64,000 nucleotides of DNA from Paenibacillus_V sp046244365 (lineage in GTDB: Bacteria; Bacillota; Bacilli; Paenibacillales; NBRC-103111), in contig NZ_CP176395.1 of the NCBI RefSeq assembly GCF_046244365.1, forward strand, positions 2,480,001 to 2,544,000. The letters are read 5' to 3'. Position 1 is the first letter of the stretch. Each line of letters starts with the position of its first letter. A program made the position numbers and the translations under genes. The notes below the pieces were generated by a model that worked only from the letters and a program-made list of their open reading frames with translations, had not been told where the DNA came from and made no database searches. Below are positions 48,322 through 58,240 of the stretch, piece by piece.

Positions 48322-49926
48322 GTGAAAGGGATATCCAAATGGCTGCCGGTTATAGCAACGGTTACAACAGCGGCGACGGTGCTGGCGGCATGCGGCGGCA
48401 ACAGTGCGAAGGGCGACGATTCGCCGGCCCCGTCCGCAACGGGACAAGGCGGCGCGGCACAAGCTTTTGACAAGAAAATGACGGTGACGATGTTCCACTC
48501 CGGCGGATTCTCGCCGGCTAACCCGCTTCCCCTTAACAAAGAAGAGGACCCGCTTCATCAAATGCTGGACAAATCGGCGAATATCGACCTGCAGATCACG
48601 TTCGTGCCGAACGATCAGGCGAAGCAAAAGCTGAATACGATGGTCGCATCCGGCGACGTGCCCGATCTGATCTACATGACGGATCGCGCGATGGCCGTCC
48701 AATATTACGACCAAGGCATCATTGCGGATATCGACGGCGTGCTGAAGGATTATTCCGCGCTCAAGAACAACTACTCGAACGACGTATGGGATGCGCTGAA
48801 ATATAAAGGTAAGGTGCTGGGAACGCCGGGCTACGAGCTTGTTCAAGGCATCCGGGGCGTATGGGTCCGCAACGACTGGCTCAAAAAACTTAATTTGAAA
48901 ACGCCGACGACGCCGGATGAGCTGCTTGAGGTCATGAAGGCGTTTACGAACAATGACCCGGATGGAAACGGCAAGAACGACACGTACGGCTACGTAATGG
49001 GCGTGCAAAAATCGGGCGAGCTAAGCGGCCTCGGCATCGACCCGCTCATGCTCATGTATGGCGTCCATCCAGGCGGCATCAGCGTCAAGGACGGCAAGCT
49101 TGTATATGCGACGACCGATGCGCGCATGAAGGAAGCGATAGGCTTCATGAACAAGATGCAGGAAGCGAAGGTCATCGATCCGGATTGGATGACGATCACG
49201 GATAACGCCGGCATCGAAAACAAATTTTACTCCGGCAAGATCGGAATCATGGTGCAGGACTGGCGCTCGATGGAGCTGAGCAATCAGAAAAAGATGAAAG
49301 ACGTGCTAGGCGAGGTGCCGGACTGGGTGCTGATTCCTCCGATGAAAGGACCGCACGGCGACCAGTACTCCACTACGACGAATCCGCAAAACAACTTGTG
49401 GTCCATTTCCGCCAAAGCGGCAAAGGACCCTGAGAAGGTCAAGCGCATCATGACGATGCTGCAATACTGGTTTACCGACAAGGAAGCATACCCGTACTTC
49501 GCCTATGGCATCAAAGGCGTCAGCTGGGACATGGCGGACGGCAAGGTGAAAATCAACCAGGAGAACAAAGCGAACAAAGAGCTGCAGGACAAATACAGAT
49601 GGATGAACAACTATGCGAACAACCGCAGGGCGAACGATGCGCTATATTTCAACTTCACGAACGAGAAGACGGCGGAGTTCCAGAAGCTCAACCAGCAATA
49701 CGTCAAGCCGCTCGGCGTCGAAACGTTCGTTACCCCGGACCCGTCCGATGCGATGTGGGAGGACCGGAAGAAATTCATAAACGAATCCCTGCTCAAGTTT
49801 ATCGCCGGCAAAGATTCGCTGAACAACTGGGATAATTTCCTGAAAACGCTCGATACGAAGTACGCATACTCGCAGTATCAGAAGTACATCGAGAAAAATT
49901 TGAAGGATCAAGGCGTCATGAAGTAA
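48322..49926 (+). CDS. Sugar-binding lipoprotein (LplA-like)
   Basis: A 534-residue extracellular solute-binding lipoprotein. The lipobox 'VLAAC' is near residues 20-24. The mature chain begins with a Ser/Pro/Ala/Gly linker, then 'KMTVTMFHSGGFSP', and shows the long LplA-type pattern 'DPDGNGKNDTYGYVMG' and 'YSGKIGIMVQDWRSM'. The GTG at 48322 has AAAGGAG upstream. It completes the LplABC importer, likely for a complex plant or bacterial oligosaccharide. Confidence 0.92.
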   Translation: MKGISKWLPVIATVTTAATVLAACGGNSAKGDDSPAPSATGQGGAAQAFDKKMTVTMFHSGGFSPANPLPLNKEEDPLHQMLDKSANIDLQITFVPNDQAKQKLNTMVASGDVPDLIYMTDRAMAVQYYDQGIIADIDGVLKDYSALKNNYSNDVWDALKYKGKVLGTPGYELVQGIRGVWVRNDWLKKLNLKTPTTPDELLEVMKAFTNNDPDGNGKNDTYGYVMGVQKSGELSGLGIDPLMLMYGVHPGGISVKDGKLVYATTDARMKEAIGFMNKMQEAKVIDPDWMTITDNAGIENKFYSGKIGIMVQDWRSMELSNQKKMKDVLGEVPDWVLIPPMKGPHGDQYSTTTNPQNNLWSISAKAAKDPEKVKRIMTMLQYWFTDKEAYPYFAYGIKGVSWDMADGKVKINQENKANKELQDKYRWMNNYANNRRANDALYFNFTNEKTAEFQKLNQQYVKPLGVETFVTPDPSDAMWEDRKKFINESLLKFIAGKDSLNNWDNFLKTLDTKYAYSQYQKYIEKNLKDQGVMK

Positions 49927-50007
49927 CGGCCGAGCCGGGTATTCCCGAGGCCAAGGCAACGGCTACTGAGCGCTGCCCGAGCAACGGGAGAAGTATACGC
50001 ACGCGGT

Positions 50008-50033
50008 ATGGCGCAGTCATTCGGCTGCGCCAT
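50008..50033. terminator. Hairpin after LplA-like gene
   Basis: ATGGCGCAG and CTGCGCCAT form a 9-bp stem; only short T stretches follow. Confidence 0.5.
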
Positions 50034-50159
50034 GCTTCTAGCGCTAGATTCCATTGCTCAAGGGCATTCTTTTCCTCTTTGAGCCGCTGTACCTGTTCAC
50101 GAAGACGTTCACGGCAGCTCGTCATTCATCCTTTATACGGGAAAGGTGGTAGTAAATTT

Positions 50160-53100
50160 ATGAGGGAATTTGCAAATACGAGGCTATCCTTACATAAAAT
50201 CATCTTGTTTTCTCTATTGATGCTGTATTTTGCAGGTACTGTCTCTATCCAGCAAGCTACAGGCGCTCAATATCCAAACTCTTCGACGATCGTTATCGAT
50301 AATGAAGATCCCGAGTATTCCGAACAAGGAAATTGGGCTGCTTCAGGGTTAAAGGGGTACAACAATTCATACACCCGTTATGGATATTCCAATACACCTG
50401 CCACGGCAAGCTGGAACCCCCTCTTGCAGGCTGGTTTATATCGGGTTTCCATTTACAAAATTGTTCATTCGACCAGCGCAACGAATGCGAAGATCGACGT
50501 CCATTATGCCGGAGGGACGAATACGCAATATCTCAATCACCGAGCGGGCTCATCAGGTTGGGTGGAATTGGGTACTTTTCCTTTCGAGGATGGAAACGCG
50601 GGGAATGTCTTATATACCTGGCAAGGCGGAGCGCTTGACGGCAACTTTGCCCGTACGGATGCTGTAAAGTTTGAAAGGGTTGGCGATCTGCCTAAGGATA
50701 CGATCCCGCCGACAGCTCAGCTTATACAACCCATAGATCTTGAAAGTGCGCAAATAGGCGGCATCATTCAGCTATCTTTCAGCGAAAATATGGAACCTGC
50801 TTCAGTGAATGCCAGCAGCATCCGTCTTTTTGAGACGAGTTCAGGAACAGTGGTGGATTGTGTCTATCAGTTCCATGGTAACAACTTTCAGTTAATCCCT
50901 GTTTCTCCATTAACGTATTCCAAAACATACACGGTTGCTATAGGTTCTAACGTTACTGATCTTTCCGGGAATCCGATTGATGGAATAAAAGAATGGAATT
51001 TCACTACGGAAAGGAAACAGCCGCAGACTGTCATTATCGATAATGGTGATCCAGGCTATTCGGAAAGCGGTACTTGGCAGGACAGCACAAGTGTAAGAGG
51101 GTATAACAACACATCGACCCGATTTGGAACCAGTAATGGAGCCAATGCTGAGTGGACTCCCAGTCTGGAGGCCGGGACATACCGCGTTTCTATATTTAAG
51201 CTTGTAAACGCTAACAGCGATAATAATTCCCAAATAGATGTAAGCCATGCATTCGGCACGAGTACGACATTTTTAGATTATACGACAGGTAATCCAGGTT
51301 GGGTTGATTTGGGTGTTTTTTACTTTGCCGAAGGGAATGGAGGAAATGTTCATATCACACCGATGAGCGGCTCTTTTGCGCGTGCTGACGCTGTGAGGTT
51401 TGAACAAGTGTTCGGCTCGCCGACAGCACAAATAAGAGCTCCTGTTTTAAGCAATGAAGTAAACATAAATACGTCTTTTACCGTCGAATTTTCCAAAAAC
51501 ATGACGACTGAATTGCTTACAACGGAATGGATCTTGCTGCGAAATCATTCGAATCAAAGTCTTGTTCCCATTCAGATTAAAGTGCTGGAAACAGGCAGGG
51601 CTTTGGAGGTTTCACCTCTAACTTCGTTGGCGTTTGGCGCTTCCTATACATTAGAGCTATCGCACGACTTAGTCGACACGGAAGGCATGTTGCTTGACGG
51701 AACGACTTCATGGACATTTACTACAGCGATTGCAAGTAATCCGATCAAAGAGTTCTTTGTCTCGCCCGATGGAGATGATCATAATCCCGGCACAGCCGAG
51801 GCCCCATTTGCCACCATTGGCAAGGCACAGAGTTTCATACGGACGATAAATAGCAATATGGAGGGAGATATAACCGTTTATTTGAGCGGGGGAATTTATC
51901 AACAAAGCGATACGCTGCGGTTTACCGCACAAGATTCTGGAACCAACGGCTACTATATCGCTTACAGGAATAAAGACAACGAACAACCGGTAATCAGCGG
52001 CGGCACACGCATTACCGGATGGACGCAAGTGAATGGAAGCGAGGTGTGGAAGGCTTCTGCAGGAAATATGTCTTTTCGTCAGCTGTATGTAAACGGAAAG
52101 CGGGCAGATCGAGCCAAATCCGATGACTTATATAGCGCAATCAGCTTCAATGCCGATAAATCCGGATTCATTGTAAGCGATCAGGTGATCGGCAATTGGC
52201 AAAATGCCAATCAGATCGAACTTTCCTGGTATAAAGGGTGGCGGCATAGCAGAGCGGTGGTTGATCGAATATTGCCTGGTCCTCAGCCGGGGACAAATGA
52301 AATTGTAATGAAGCAGCCTTATTTCAACTGGATTCTGACATCGGGATATACAGCTCATGGACCCAATCTTTACGGCTTTCAAATCGAGAACGCCAGAGAG
52401 CTTTTGGATAAGCCGGGAGAATGGTACTTGGATCCTGTTGCTCAGGAGGTTTATTATTGGCCTTTGCCTGGGGAAGAACCAGTCTCATCCGAGATCATCG
52501 CCCCTCAAATCGAGAAATTAATCGATATCCAAGGTACGCTTGAGCAACCTGTCGAGTATTTGAAGTTCAATGGCATTACGTTCCGTTACGGAACTTGGAT
52601 GCGCCCAAGCGAGAAAGGCATCTCTACGATACAAGGGGATATTATTGCAGGAGGAGCTAATCAACAGGGCAGCAGGAATCAAGGAGAGAAAGTATCCGGA
52701 AATATATGGATTCACGCAGCCAATCATATCCGTTTCGAAAGAAACCGAGTTGAACATATGGGAGCGGCGGGAATCGTTCTTGAGTACGGAACTTCAGATG
52801 TAACGATTACCGGCAACATCTTTACCGATATATCTGCGGCGGCGGTTATTGTTGGCGACTTGCAGGACGCATACCCGCCTGATAATCGGCAGGTAACACG
52901 TCGGAATTTGATTAGCAATAATGTCATCTATAATGCAGCTGCCGAATACTGGGGTAGCACCGGGATATTCGGACTCTATGTAGAGGAACTGAATATTTTA
53001 CACAATGAATTATACGATCTGCCCTATTCGGCTATTTCAGTCGGTTGGGGCTGGAATGCGCATACCCAATCGAATACCATGAAGAATAATAAGATCGAAG

Positions 53101-54611
53101 GAAACCACATTCATCATTACATGTATAAATTAAGGGACGGTGGAGGTGTTTATACGCTGGGCAAGCAGCCCGGAACGACAATAGAACGAAACTTGATCCA
53201 CGATCAAATTCATGTATATGGCGGTATATACTTGGATGCGGGTTCTTCCTATATAACCGTAAAAGAAAATATGACTTACCATGTTCCAAAAGATTTTCAT
53301 GGTGTAAATGATGTGACTAATGACATATCGAATAACTATTTCGGTTTGAAGCCCGATGATGCCCAATTTCCAACGAATCTTGCGGAAAATGCCGGATTGC
53401 AGCCTGCCTATCGCGATCTGCTCGCAGGCTTGCCCGAGCCGACAGCTAAACCTGAAGAGACAGGAGAAGGGACGGTGCCGGAACGTTCCGACAATGCGGT
53501 TCTCATAAACGGAGGTCCGGGATACTCCGAAACAGGGGAGTGGACGGATAGCAATATTACCGGATATGACGGTATATCTCCGACGAGATACACGGTATCG
53601 GGAGAAGCCAGCGCGACATGGCGGCCTAATTTATACGCAGGCTGGTACCAGGTTTCATTCTTTACTATGATCTTCTCAAATAGCGATCCGAACGCAAAAG
53701 TGGATGTGTACAGTGCCGACGGATCGACTACGACATATGTGAATCAAACCGTCGGAGAAATGGGATGGGTGGATTTGGGGATTCACTATTTCGCAGAGGG
53801 GACAGAAGGATATGTCCAATTGACGCGTATGACTGCTCCTCCTGCCAACAATTACGGATACGCACGTGCTAATGCAGTACGATTCAAGAAGCTTCCTGCA
53901 CCGGCGGATGCCACCTTTTCTGCAAATATTACATCACCGACCAACACCGATGTCATGGTAACCATCCATTATCCGGATAAAGCAGTCACAAAAGAATATA
54001 AAATGGGTGAAAATGGCATCTGGGCTGCTTACACCGCACCTGTTCTCGTAGCGGAAAATGATACCGTCTATGTGAGAGGAATTGATTCTTCAGGCATCAT
54101 GTCCAACATAACCAGCTATACGGTAAGCAACATTGACAAAACAGCCCCAGTCATTCGGTGGATCGGCGAAGCCACCTACTCGGTAACCGAGGCGGTTTAT
54201 CTTTCCTGCACGGCGACTGACGACTTATCGGGTCTTTTGGCCAATCCGTGTACGAATGCGCAGGTGGATGGGGTGCCGGCATATGGGCTTGGAGTCGGTA
54301 CGCATACGGCTACGGCGCAAGCGACAGATCTCGCCGGAAACCAAGCAAGTTCGACTGGTACATTTACAATCACTCTCTCGTTTAACGACTTGCGTGAACT
54401 GACACGTCGTTTCGTGACGGAAAGCGACGCGGCGGGCTTAAATGGCGTGATAAACTCACTTATCGCAAAAATCGATAATGCCGAGAAGCAAGCCGATAAG
54501 CACAAGGATAATAAGTTCAACGCTTATATCCATGAACTGTCTGCCATTAGAGGAAACAAAATCGCTCCGGATAAAGCGGATATTTTGATCGCACTTTCAG
54601 GGTTGCTATAA
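50160..54611 (+). CDS. Large secreted beta-helix protein with golvesin-like repeats
   Basis: A 1483-residue exported protein with a signal peptide (about residues 1-37). Three golvesin/CBM-like repeats begin near residues 42, 290 and 1113, each with 'D/GGP/DP-YSE-G-W' and a closing 'DAVRF'-type strand. Bacterial Ig-like domains follow the first two. A right-handed beta-helix of polysaccharide lyase/hydrolase type spans about 529-1095 ('FFVSPDGDDHNPGTAEAPFATIGKAQ', then stacked N/I repeats with His-rich loops). The tail (about 1407-1483) looks like a FIMAH domain. The start at 50160 has AAAGGTGG upstream. It probably binds and degrades an extracellular polysaccharide imported by the neighbouring LplABC system. 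Confidence 0.82.
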   Translation: MREFANTRLSLHKIILFSLLMLYFAGTVSIQQATGAQYPNSSTIVIDNEDPEYSEQGNWAASGLKGYNNSYTRYGYSNTPATASWNPLLQAGLYRVSIYKIVHSTSATNAKIDVHYAGGTNTQYLNHRAGSSGWVELGTFPFEDGNAGNVLYTWQGGALDGNFARTDAVKFERVGDLPKDTIPPTAQLIQPIDLESAQIGGIIQLSFSENMEPASVNASSIRLFETSSGTVVDCVYQFHGNNFQLIPVSPLTYSKTYTVAIGSNVTDLSGNPIDGIKEWNFTTERKQPQTVIIDNGDPGYSESGTWQDSTSVRGYNNTSTRFGTSNGANAEWTPSLEAGTYRVSIFKLVNANSDNNSQIDVSHAFGTSTTFLDYTTGNPGWVDLGVFYFAEGNGGNVHITPMSGSFARADAVRFEQVFGSPTAQIRAPVLSNEVNINTSFTVEFSKNMTTELLTTEWILLRNHSNQSLVPIQIKVLETGRALEVSPLTSLAFGASYTLELSHDLVDTEGMLLDGTTSWTFTTAIASNPIKEFFVSPDGDDHNPGTAEAPFATIGKAQSFIRTINSNMEGDITVYLSGGIYQQSDTLRFTAQDSGTNGYYIAYRNKDNEQPVISGGTRITGWTQVNGSEVWKASAGNMSFRQLYVNGKRADRAKSDDLYSAISFNADKSGFIVSDQVIGNWQNANQIELSWYKGWRHSRAVVDRILPGPQPGTNEIVMKQPYFNWILTSGYTAHGPNLYGFQIENARELLDKPGEWYLDPVAQEVYYWPLPGEEPVSSEIIAPQIEKLIDIQGTLEQPVEYLKFNGITFRYGTWMRPSEKGISTIQGDIIAGGANQQGSRNQGEKVSGNIWIHAANHIRFERNRVEHMGAAGIVLEYGTSDVTITGNIFTDISAAAVIVGDLQDAYPPDNRQVTRRNLISNNVIYNAAAEYWGSTGIFGLYVEELNILHNELYDLPYSAISVGWGWNAHTQSNTMKNNKIEGNHIHHYMYKLRDGGGVYTLGKQPGTTIERNLIHDQIHVYGGIYLDAGSSYITVKENMTYHVPKDFHGVNDVTNDISNNYFGLKPDDAQFPTNLAENAGLQPAYRDLLAGLPEPTAKPEETGEGTVPERSDNAVLINGGPGYSETGEWTDSNITGYDGISPTRYTVSGEASATWRPNLYAGWYQVSFFTMIFSNSDPNAKVDVYSADGSTTTYVNQTVGEMGWVDLGIHYFAEGTEGYVQLTRMTAPPANNYGYARANAVRFKKLPAPADATFSANITSPTNTDVMVTIHYPDKAVTKEYKMGENGIWAAYTAPVLVAENDTVYVRGIDSSGIMSNITSYTVSNIDKTAPVIRWIGEATYSVTEAVYLSCTATDDLSGLLANPCTNAQVDGVPAYGLGVGTHTATAQATDLAGNQASSTGTFTITLSFNDLRELTRRFVTESDAAGLNGVINSLIAKIDNAEKQADKHKDNKFNAYIHELSAIRGNKIAPDKADILIALSGLL

Positions 54612-54719
54612 CCGGAAAACAATAGTGCGCGGCAGCAGCTGAAAAATAAAAAAAGCCTGCACAATGGATTGGAGCTGCCGCTCGCAGAGGTTGGAATGAT
54701 ACAGGAAATGGAGGGTGGT

Positions 54720-55745
54720 ATGGGTTTGCGGGAAATAGGAAGAACGATCGGCTTCTCCGACGTGCTGGAAGAACTCGGCCCGGACAACGTTTTCGGCATG
54801 CCGGGCTGGCATGTTTGGTGCGGCAGCGCGGTGCGGGGCGGAGACGGGCTCTATTACTTGTTTTTCTCCAGATGGCCGGAGGAGGCAGGCTTCGAAGCAT
54901 GGGTAACCCATTCGGAAATCGGCTTGGCGGTGTCCGAATGGCCTGCCGGCCCGTACCGGTTTGTCCGCACCTTGTTTGACGGAAACGAAGCGGACTGGGA
55001 CCGGGTCACGCACAATCCGGCTGTTCTGGAGCATAAGGGCAAGTACTACTTGTACTACATGGGGACGAACGGCCGGCCAAATGCCAGGCACCCCGGTTTG
55101 CACGACGTATGGTGGACGCACCGGAACAATCAGCGAATCGGCGTCGCCGAGGCCAAACACCCGGCAGGCCCTTGGCGGCGCATGAAGGAACCGGTGCTGG
55201 ACGTGACGCCCGGCTCCTGGGATGGGCTCATGACGAGCAATCCTAGCGTTTGCACCGGCCGAGACGGACAGATCGTCATGATGTACAAAGGCGTTGCCGA
55301 AGGCCCGCTGCCGAAGGGTGGCGCCGTCAATGCGGGAACGGCATTCGCCGTCCATCCGGCAGGCCCGTTCGTGAAGCGGGAGACGCCGGACATTGCGAAT
55401 CCCGAGCATCCTTGGGCGGTCGAGGATCCCTGTATCTGGTTCGAGGACGGGCGTTACTTAGCGCTTATGAAAGATTTCCAGGGGTATTTTACGAAGGGAG
55501 AGCCGAGCACGATTGCGCTGCTGGAATCGGATGACGGCGAGAATTGGAAGCCTTGTCCGAAGCCGCTGGCAATGCGGCGGGAATTGCGCTGGAGCGCCGG
55601 ACGCGTTCAGTCCGTCCACCGGCTGGAGCGTCCGCAGCTGCTGCTGGAGAACGGACGGCCCGTCGTCTGTTTTCTGGCCGTACTCGAAACGCCGGAGGCG
55701 CGGTCGTATAGCGTTCATATTCCGCTGAGATTAATACCCCGTTGA
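54720..55745 (+). CDS. Five-bladed propeller glycosidase-like protein (GH43/GH117-like)
   Basis: A 341-residue cytoplasmic protein with the repeated beta-strand pattern of GH43/GH117-type propellers: 'WCGSAVRGGDGLYYLFFSRWP', 'NPAVLEHKGKYYLYYMGT', 'SNPSVCTGRDGQIVMMYKG', 'VEDPCIWFEDGRYLALMKD' and 'RPQLLLENGRPVVCFLAVL'. Acidic residues in 'DWDRVTHNP' and 'VEDP' are catalytic candidates. Starts at 54669 and 54720 are possible; GGAGGG favours 54720. It follows the beta-helix gene by about 110 bases and may finish the same glycan. Confidence 0.75.
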   Translation: MGLREIGRTIGFSDVLEELGPDNVFGMPGWHVWCGSAVRGGDGLYYLFFSRWPEEAGFEAWVTHSEIGLAVSEWPAGPYRFVRTLFDGNEADWDRVTHNPAVLEHKGKYYLYYMGTNGRPNARHPGLHDVWWTHRNNQRIGVAEAKHPAGPWRRMKEPVLDVTPGSWDGLMTSNPSVCTGRDGQIVMMYKGVAEGPLPKGGAVNAGTAFAVHPAGPFVKRETPDIANPEHPWAVEDPCIWFEDGRYLALMKDFQGYFTKGEPSTIALLESDDGENWKPCPKPLAMRRELRWSAGRVQSVHRLERPQLLLENGRPVVCFLAVLETPEARSYSVHIPLRLIPR

Positions 55746-55838
55746 CCGGCTAATAAGACGCGCTTGCTCAACCGAACGGGCTGATCCGGCCGTACATGAT
55801 CATGGCGCGATAAGCTTCCGAATAAAACGTGTGATAGC

Positions 55839-55864
55839 GAGGGGCCGAATGGCCCCTTTTTTTA
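55839..55864 (+). terminator. Terminator after propeller gene
   Basis: AGGGGCC and GGCCCCT pair around GAAT, followed by seven T residues. Confidence 0.9.
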
Positions 55865-56003
55865 ATCTCACGATTTCCTAAATAGTTTTTTGCGCATTTC
55901 TATGCTACGCTTCATACCAAACGGGATGTTTCCCGCCTGCTCGCCGATAACGTCCCATGCTAGAAGACTACAATTACCGGAATTAGGGAAAGGATGATCG
56001 TAT

Positions 56004-57059
56004 ATGACGACAAATCCCGCAATAAAATTAACCTCGCTTTCGAACAAAGGCGGCTGCGGCTGCAAAATCGGGCCGGCCGATCTCGCGCAGGTGCTCCGCA
56101 ACCTGCCGCAGGCGGAGCCGAACCCTAACCTGCTTGTCGGGCTCGATACGAGCGACGACGCTGGCGTCTATAAGCTGAGTGACGATCTGGCGCTCGTGCA
56201 GACAGTCGACTTCTTTACGCCGATCGTCGACGATCCGTATTCGTTTGGGCAAGTGGCTGCGGCGAACGCGATCAGCGATATTTACGCGATGGGCGGCAAA
56301 CCGCTCACGGTGCTTAATATTGTGGCGTTTCCGATCAAGACGCTGGACAAGCAGGTGCTTGCCGAAATATTGCGCGGCGCAGCCGACAAAGTCAAAGAAG
56401 CGGGCGCGACGCTTGTCGGCGGCCATTCGATCGACGATAACGAGCCGAAGTTCGGGCTTGCGGTCACCGGATTGATTCACCCGGACAAGGTGCGCACGAA
56501 CGCAGGCGCGAAACCCGGCGACAAGCTGATCCTGACGAAGCCGATCGGGGTCGGCATTCTAACGACATCGATCAAGAAGGATCAGCTCAGCACCGAGGAA
56601 GTGCGGCGCGTCACCGAAGTGATGACGACGCTGAACAAAGCTGCCGCCGAGGCGATGGGGCCGTACGACGTCCACGCCTGCACGGATGTGACCGGCTTCG
56701 GTTTGCTTGGCCACGCCTCCGAGGTGGCCAAGGGCAGCGGCGCCGGGGTGCGCATCGCCCGTTCGCAGGTGCCGGTGCTGCCGCGGGTCCGCGAGCTAGC
56801 GGATGCGGGCTTCGTACCTGGCGGCACGAAGAACAATTTTGCGCATCTGCAGGGCGCGGTCGCCTTCGCATCGTCACTGGATCAGACGGATCAATGGATC
56901 CTTTGCGATGCGGTGACGTCGGGAGGCCTGCTCATCTCCGTCGCCGCCGAACAGGCCGAAGCGCTGCTTGCCGATCTGCAAAAGGCGGGCGTTGCGGCTG
57001 CCGCCATGATCGGCGAGATCGTAGCCGATCATCCCGGGCAGATCGTCGTGACCGAGTAG
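56004..57059 (+). CDS. selD: Selenide, water dikinase SelD
   Basis: A 351-residue PurM-fold enzyme that makes selenophosphate from selenide and ATP. The catalytic motif 'GGCGCKI' puts Cys18 and Lys21 at the active site (Cys form, TGC codon, not selenocysteine). Other marks are 'VGLDTSDDAGVYKLSDDLALVQTVDFFTPIVDDPY', 'GGHSIDD' and 'DVTGFGLLGHA'. The ATG at 56004 has AAAGGA upstream. It is followed by mnmH, so its selenophosphate most likely feeds tRNA selenouridine. Confidence 0.95.
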   Translation: MTTNPAIKLTSLSNKGGCGCKIGPADLAQVLRNLPQAEPNPNLLVGLDTSDDAGVYKLSDDLALVQTVDFFTPIVDDPYSFGQVAAANAISDIYAMGGKPLTVLNIVAFPIKTLDKQVLAEILRGAADKVKEAGATLVGGHSIDDNEPKFGLAVTGLIHPDKVRTNAGAKPGDKLILTKPIGVGILTTSIKKDQLSTEEVRRVTEVMTTLNKAAAEAMGPYDVHACTDVTGFGLLGHASEVAKGSGAGVRIARSQVPVLPRVRELADAGFVPGGTKNNFAHLQGAVAFASSLDQTDQWILCDAVTSGGLLISVAAEQAEALLADLQKAGVAAAAMIGEIVADHPGQIVVTE

Positions 57060-57112
57060 GCCGGGTCAAGGTTTTGGCATCATTGCCCACATAAGAAGGG
57101 ACGGACGATACC

Positions 57113-58168
57113 GTGTTTCAGGATATGACGATCGAACAATTGCTGGAGGAATATAAACGAGGAGGCCTTACGCTTATCGACGTGCGCTCGCCTTCCGAGT
57201 TCGCGGAAGCGACCGTTCCCGGCAGCTTGAACATCCCGTTGTTCGACGACGAGGAGCGCAGGCAGGTCGGCACGCTGTACAAGCAGGTAAGCATCCCGGC
57301 CGCCAAGGAACGGGGGCTTGAGATCGTATCGGCGAAGCTGCCCGCCTTCATCAAGCAATTTAGCCAGCTGGAAGGGCGCAAGGCGGTTTTCTGTTGGCGG
57401 GGCGGCATGCGCAGCAAAACGACGGCGACCGTACTGTCGCTCATGGGCATTCGCGTTTACCGATTAACCGGCGGGTTTCGCGCGTACCGGAAATGGGTCG
57501 TGGAGGAATTGGAGCGCTTTGCGTTCAAGCCCCATTGCTATGTCGTGAGCGGCTACACCGGCTCCGGCAAAACAAAGCTTCTCCAGCGGCTTGCGGAGCG
57601 CGGTTACCCGGTTCTCGATCTGGAAACGATGGCGCAGCACCGCGGCTCGATTTTCGGGCAAATCGGATTGAAGCCGAACAACCAGAAAACGTTCGAATCG
57701 CTGCTCGTCCACAAGCTGCTGGAGGTGAACGATTCCCCGTTCGTGCTGCTGGAAGCGGAGAGCAAGCGCGTAGGTAAAGCCGTGCTGCCCGGCTTCCTGG
57801 TGGAAGGCAAGGAGCGGGGCACGCCGTTATTCATCCGGATGCCGGCGGCGGAGCGGGTACGTAACATTATGGAGGAGTATCGTCCGGAGGAGCACAAAGA
57901 TGCTTGCCTCGACGCCTTCCATCAAATTAAACGGCGCATTCACACGCCGATCGCTGCCGAAATGGAGGCTCATTTGATAGCGGACCGGTTTCCCGAAGCG
58001 ATTGCGCTGCTTCTCGAGCATTATTACGACCCTCGTTACGAGCATGCCGCTACGCAATACGGAAGCGAGCGCGTCTACATCGATGCCGGCAATGTCGATG
58101 AAGCCGTCGAGGCGATTGTGCGCATGCTGCCGGCTGTCAAACCGGAGAACGCTGCGGCGATGCGTTAA
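57113..58168 (+). CDS. mnmH: tRNA 2-selenouridine synthase MnmH (YbbB/SelU)
   Basis: A 351-residue enzyme that replaces sulfur of 2-thiouridine at the tRNA wobble base by selenium, through a geranylated intermediate. The N-terminal rhodanese domain (about 5-130) has catalytic Cys94 in 'VFCWRGGMRSKT'; the C-terminal P-loop domain has 'GYTGSGKT' at 147-154. The GTG at 57113 gives the normal N-terminus. It is 53 bases after selD. No selA/selB genes are in the window. Confidence 0.95.
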   Translation: MFQDMTIEQLLEEYKRGGLTLIDVRSPSEFAEATVPGSLNIPLFDDEERRQVGTLYKQVSIPAAKERGLEIVSAKLPAFIKQFSQLEGRKAVFCWRGGMRSKTTATVLSLMGIRVYRLTGGFRAYRKWVVEELERFAFKPHCYVVSGYTGSGKTKLLQRLAERGYPVLDLETMAQHRGSIFGQIGLKPNNQKTFESLLVHKLLEVNDSPFVLLEAESKRVGKAVLPGFLVEGKERGTPLFIRMPAAERVRNIMEEYRPEEHKDACLDAFHQIKRRIHTPIAAEMEAHLIADRFPEAIALLLEHYYDPRYEHAATQYGSERVYIDAGNVDEAVEAIVRMLPAVKPENAAAMR

Positions 58169-58181
58169 ACAGCCGATTGTA

Positions 58182-58219
58182 AATAACCCGTATACCGTTT
58201 TGGGTATGCGGGTTATTTT
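58182..58219 (+). terminator. Terminator of selD-mnmH
   Basis: AATAACCCGTATACC pairs with GGGTATGCGGGTTATT, followed by TT-rich DNA. It also faces the convergent minus-strand gene. Confidence 0.85.
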
Positions 58220-58240
58220 GGCGTAGACGGGTCGGCCCGT

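Noticed and set aside
56004..57059. Selenocysteine-containing SelD
   Set aside because: The active-site codon is TGC (Cys), not an in-frame TGA.
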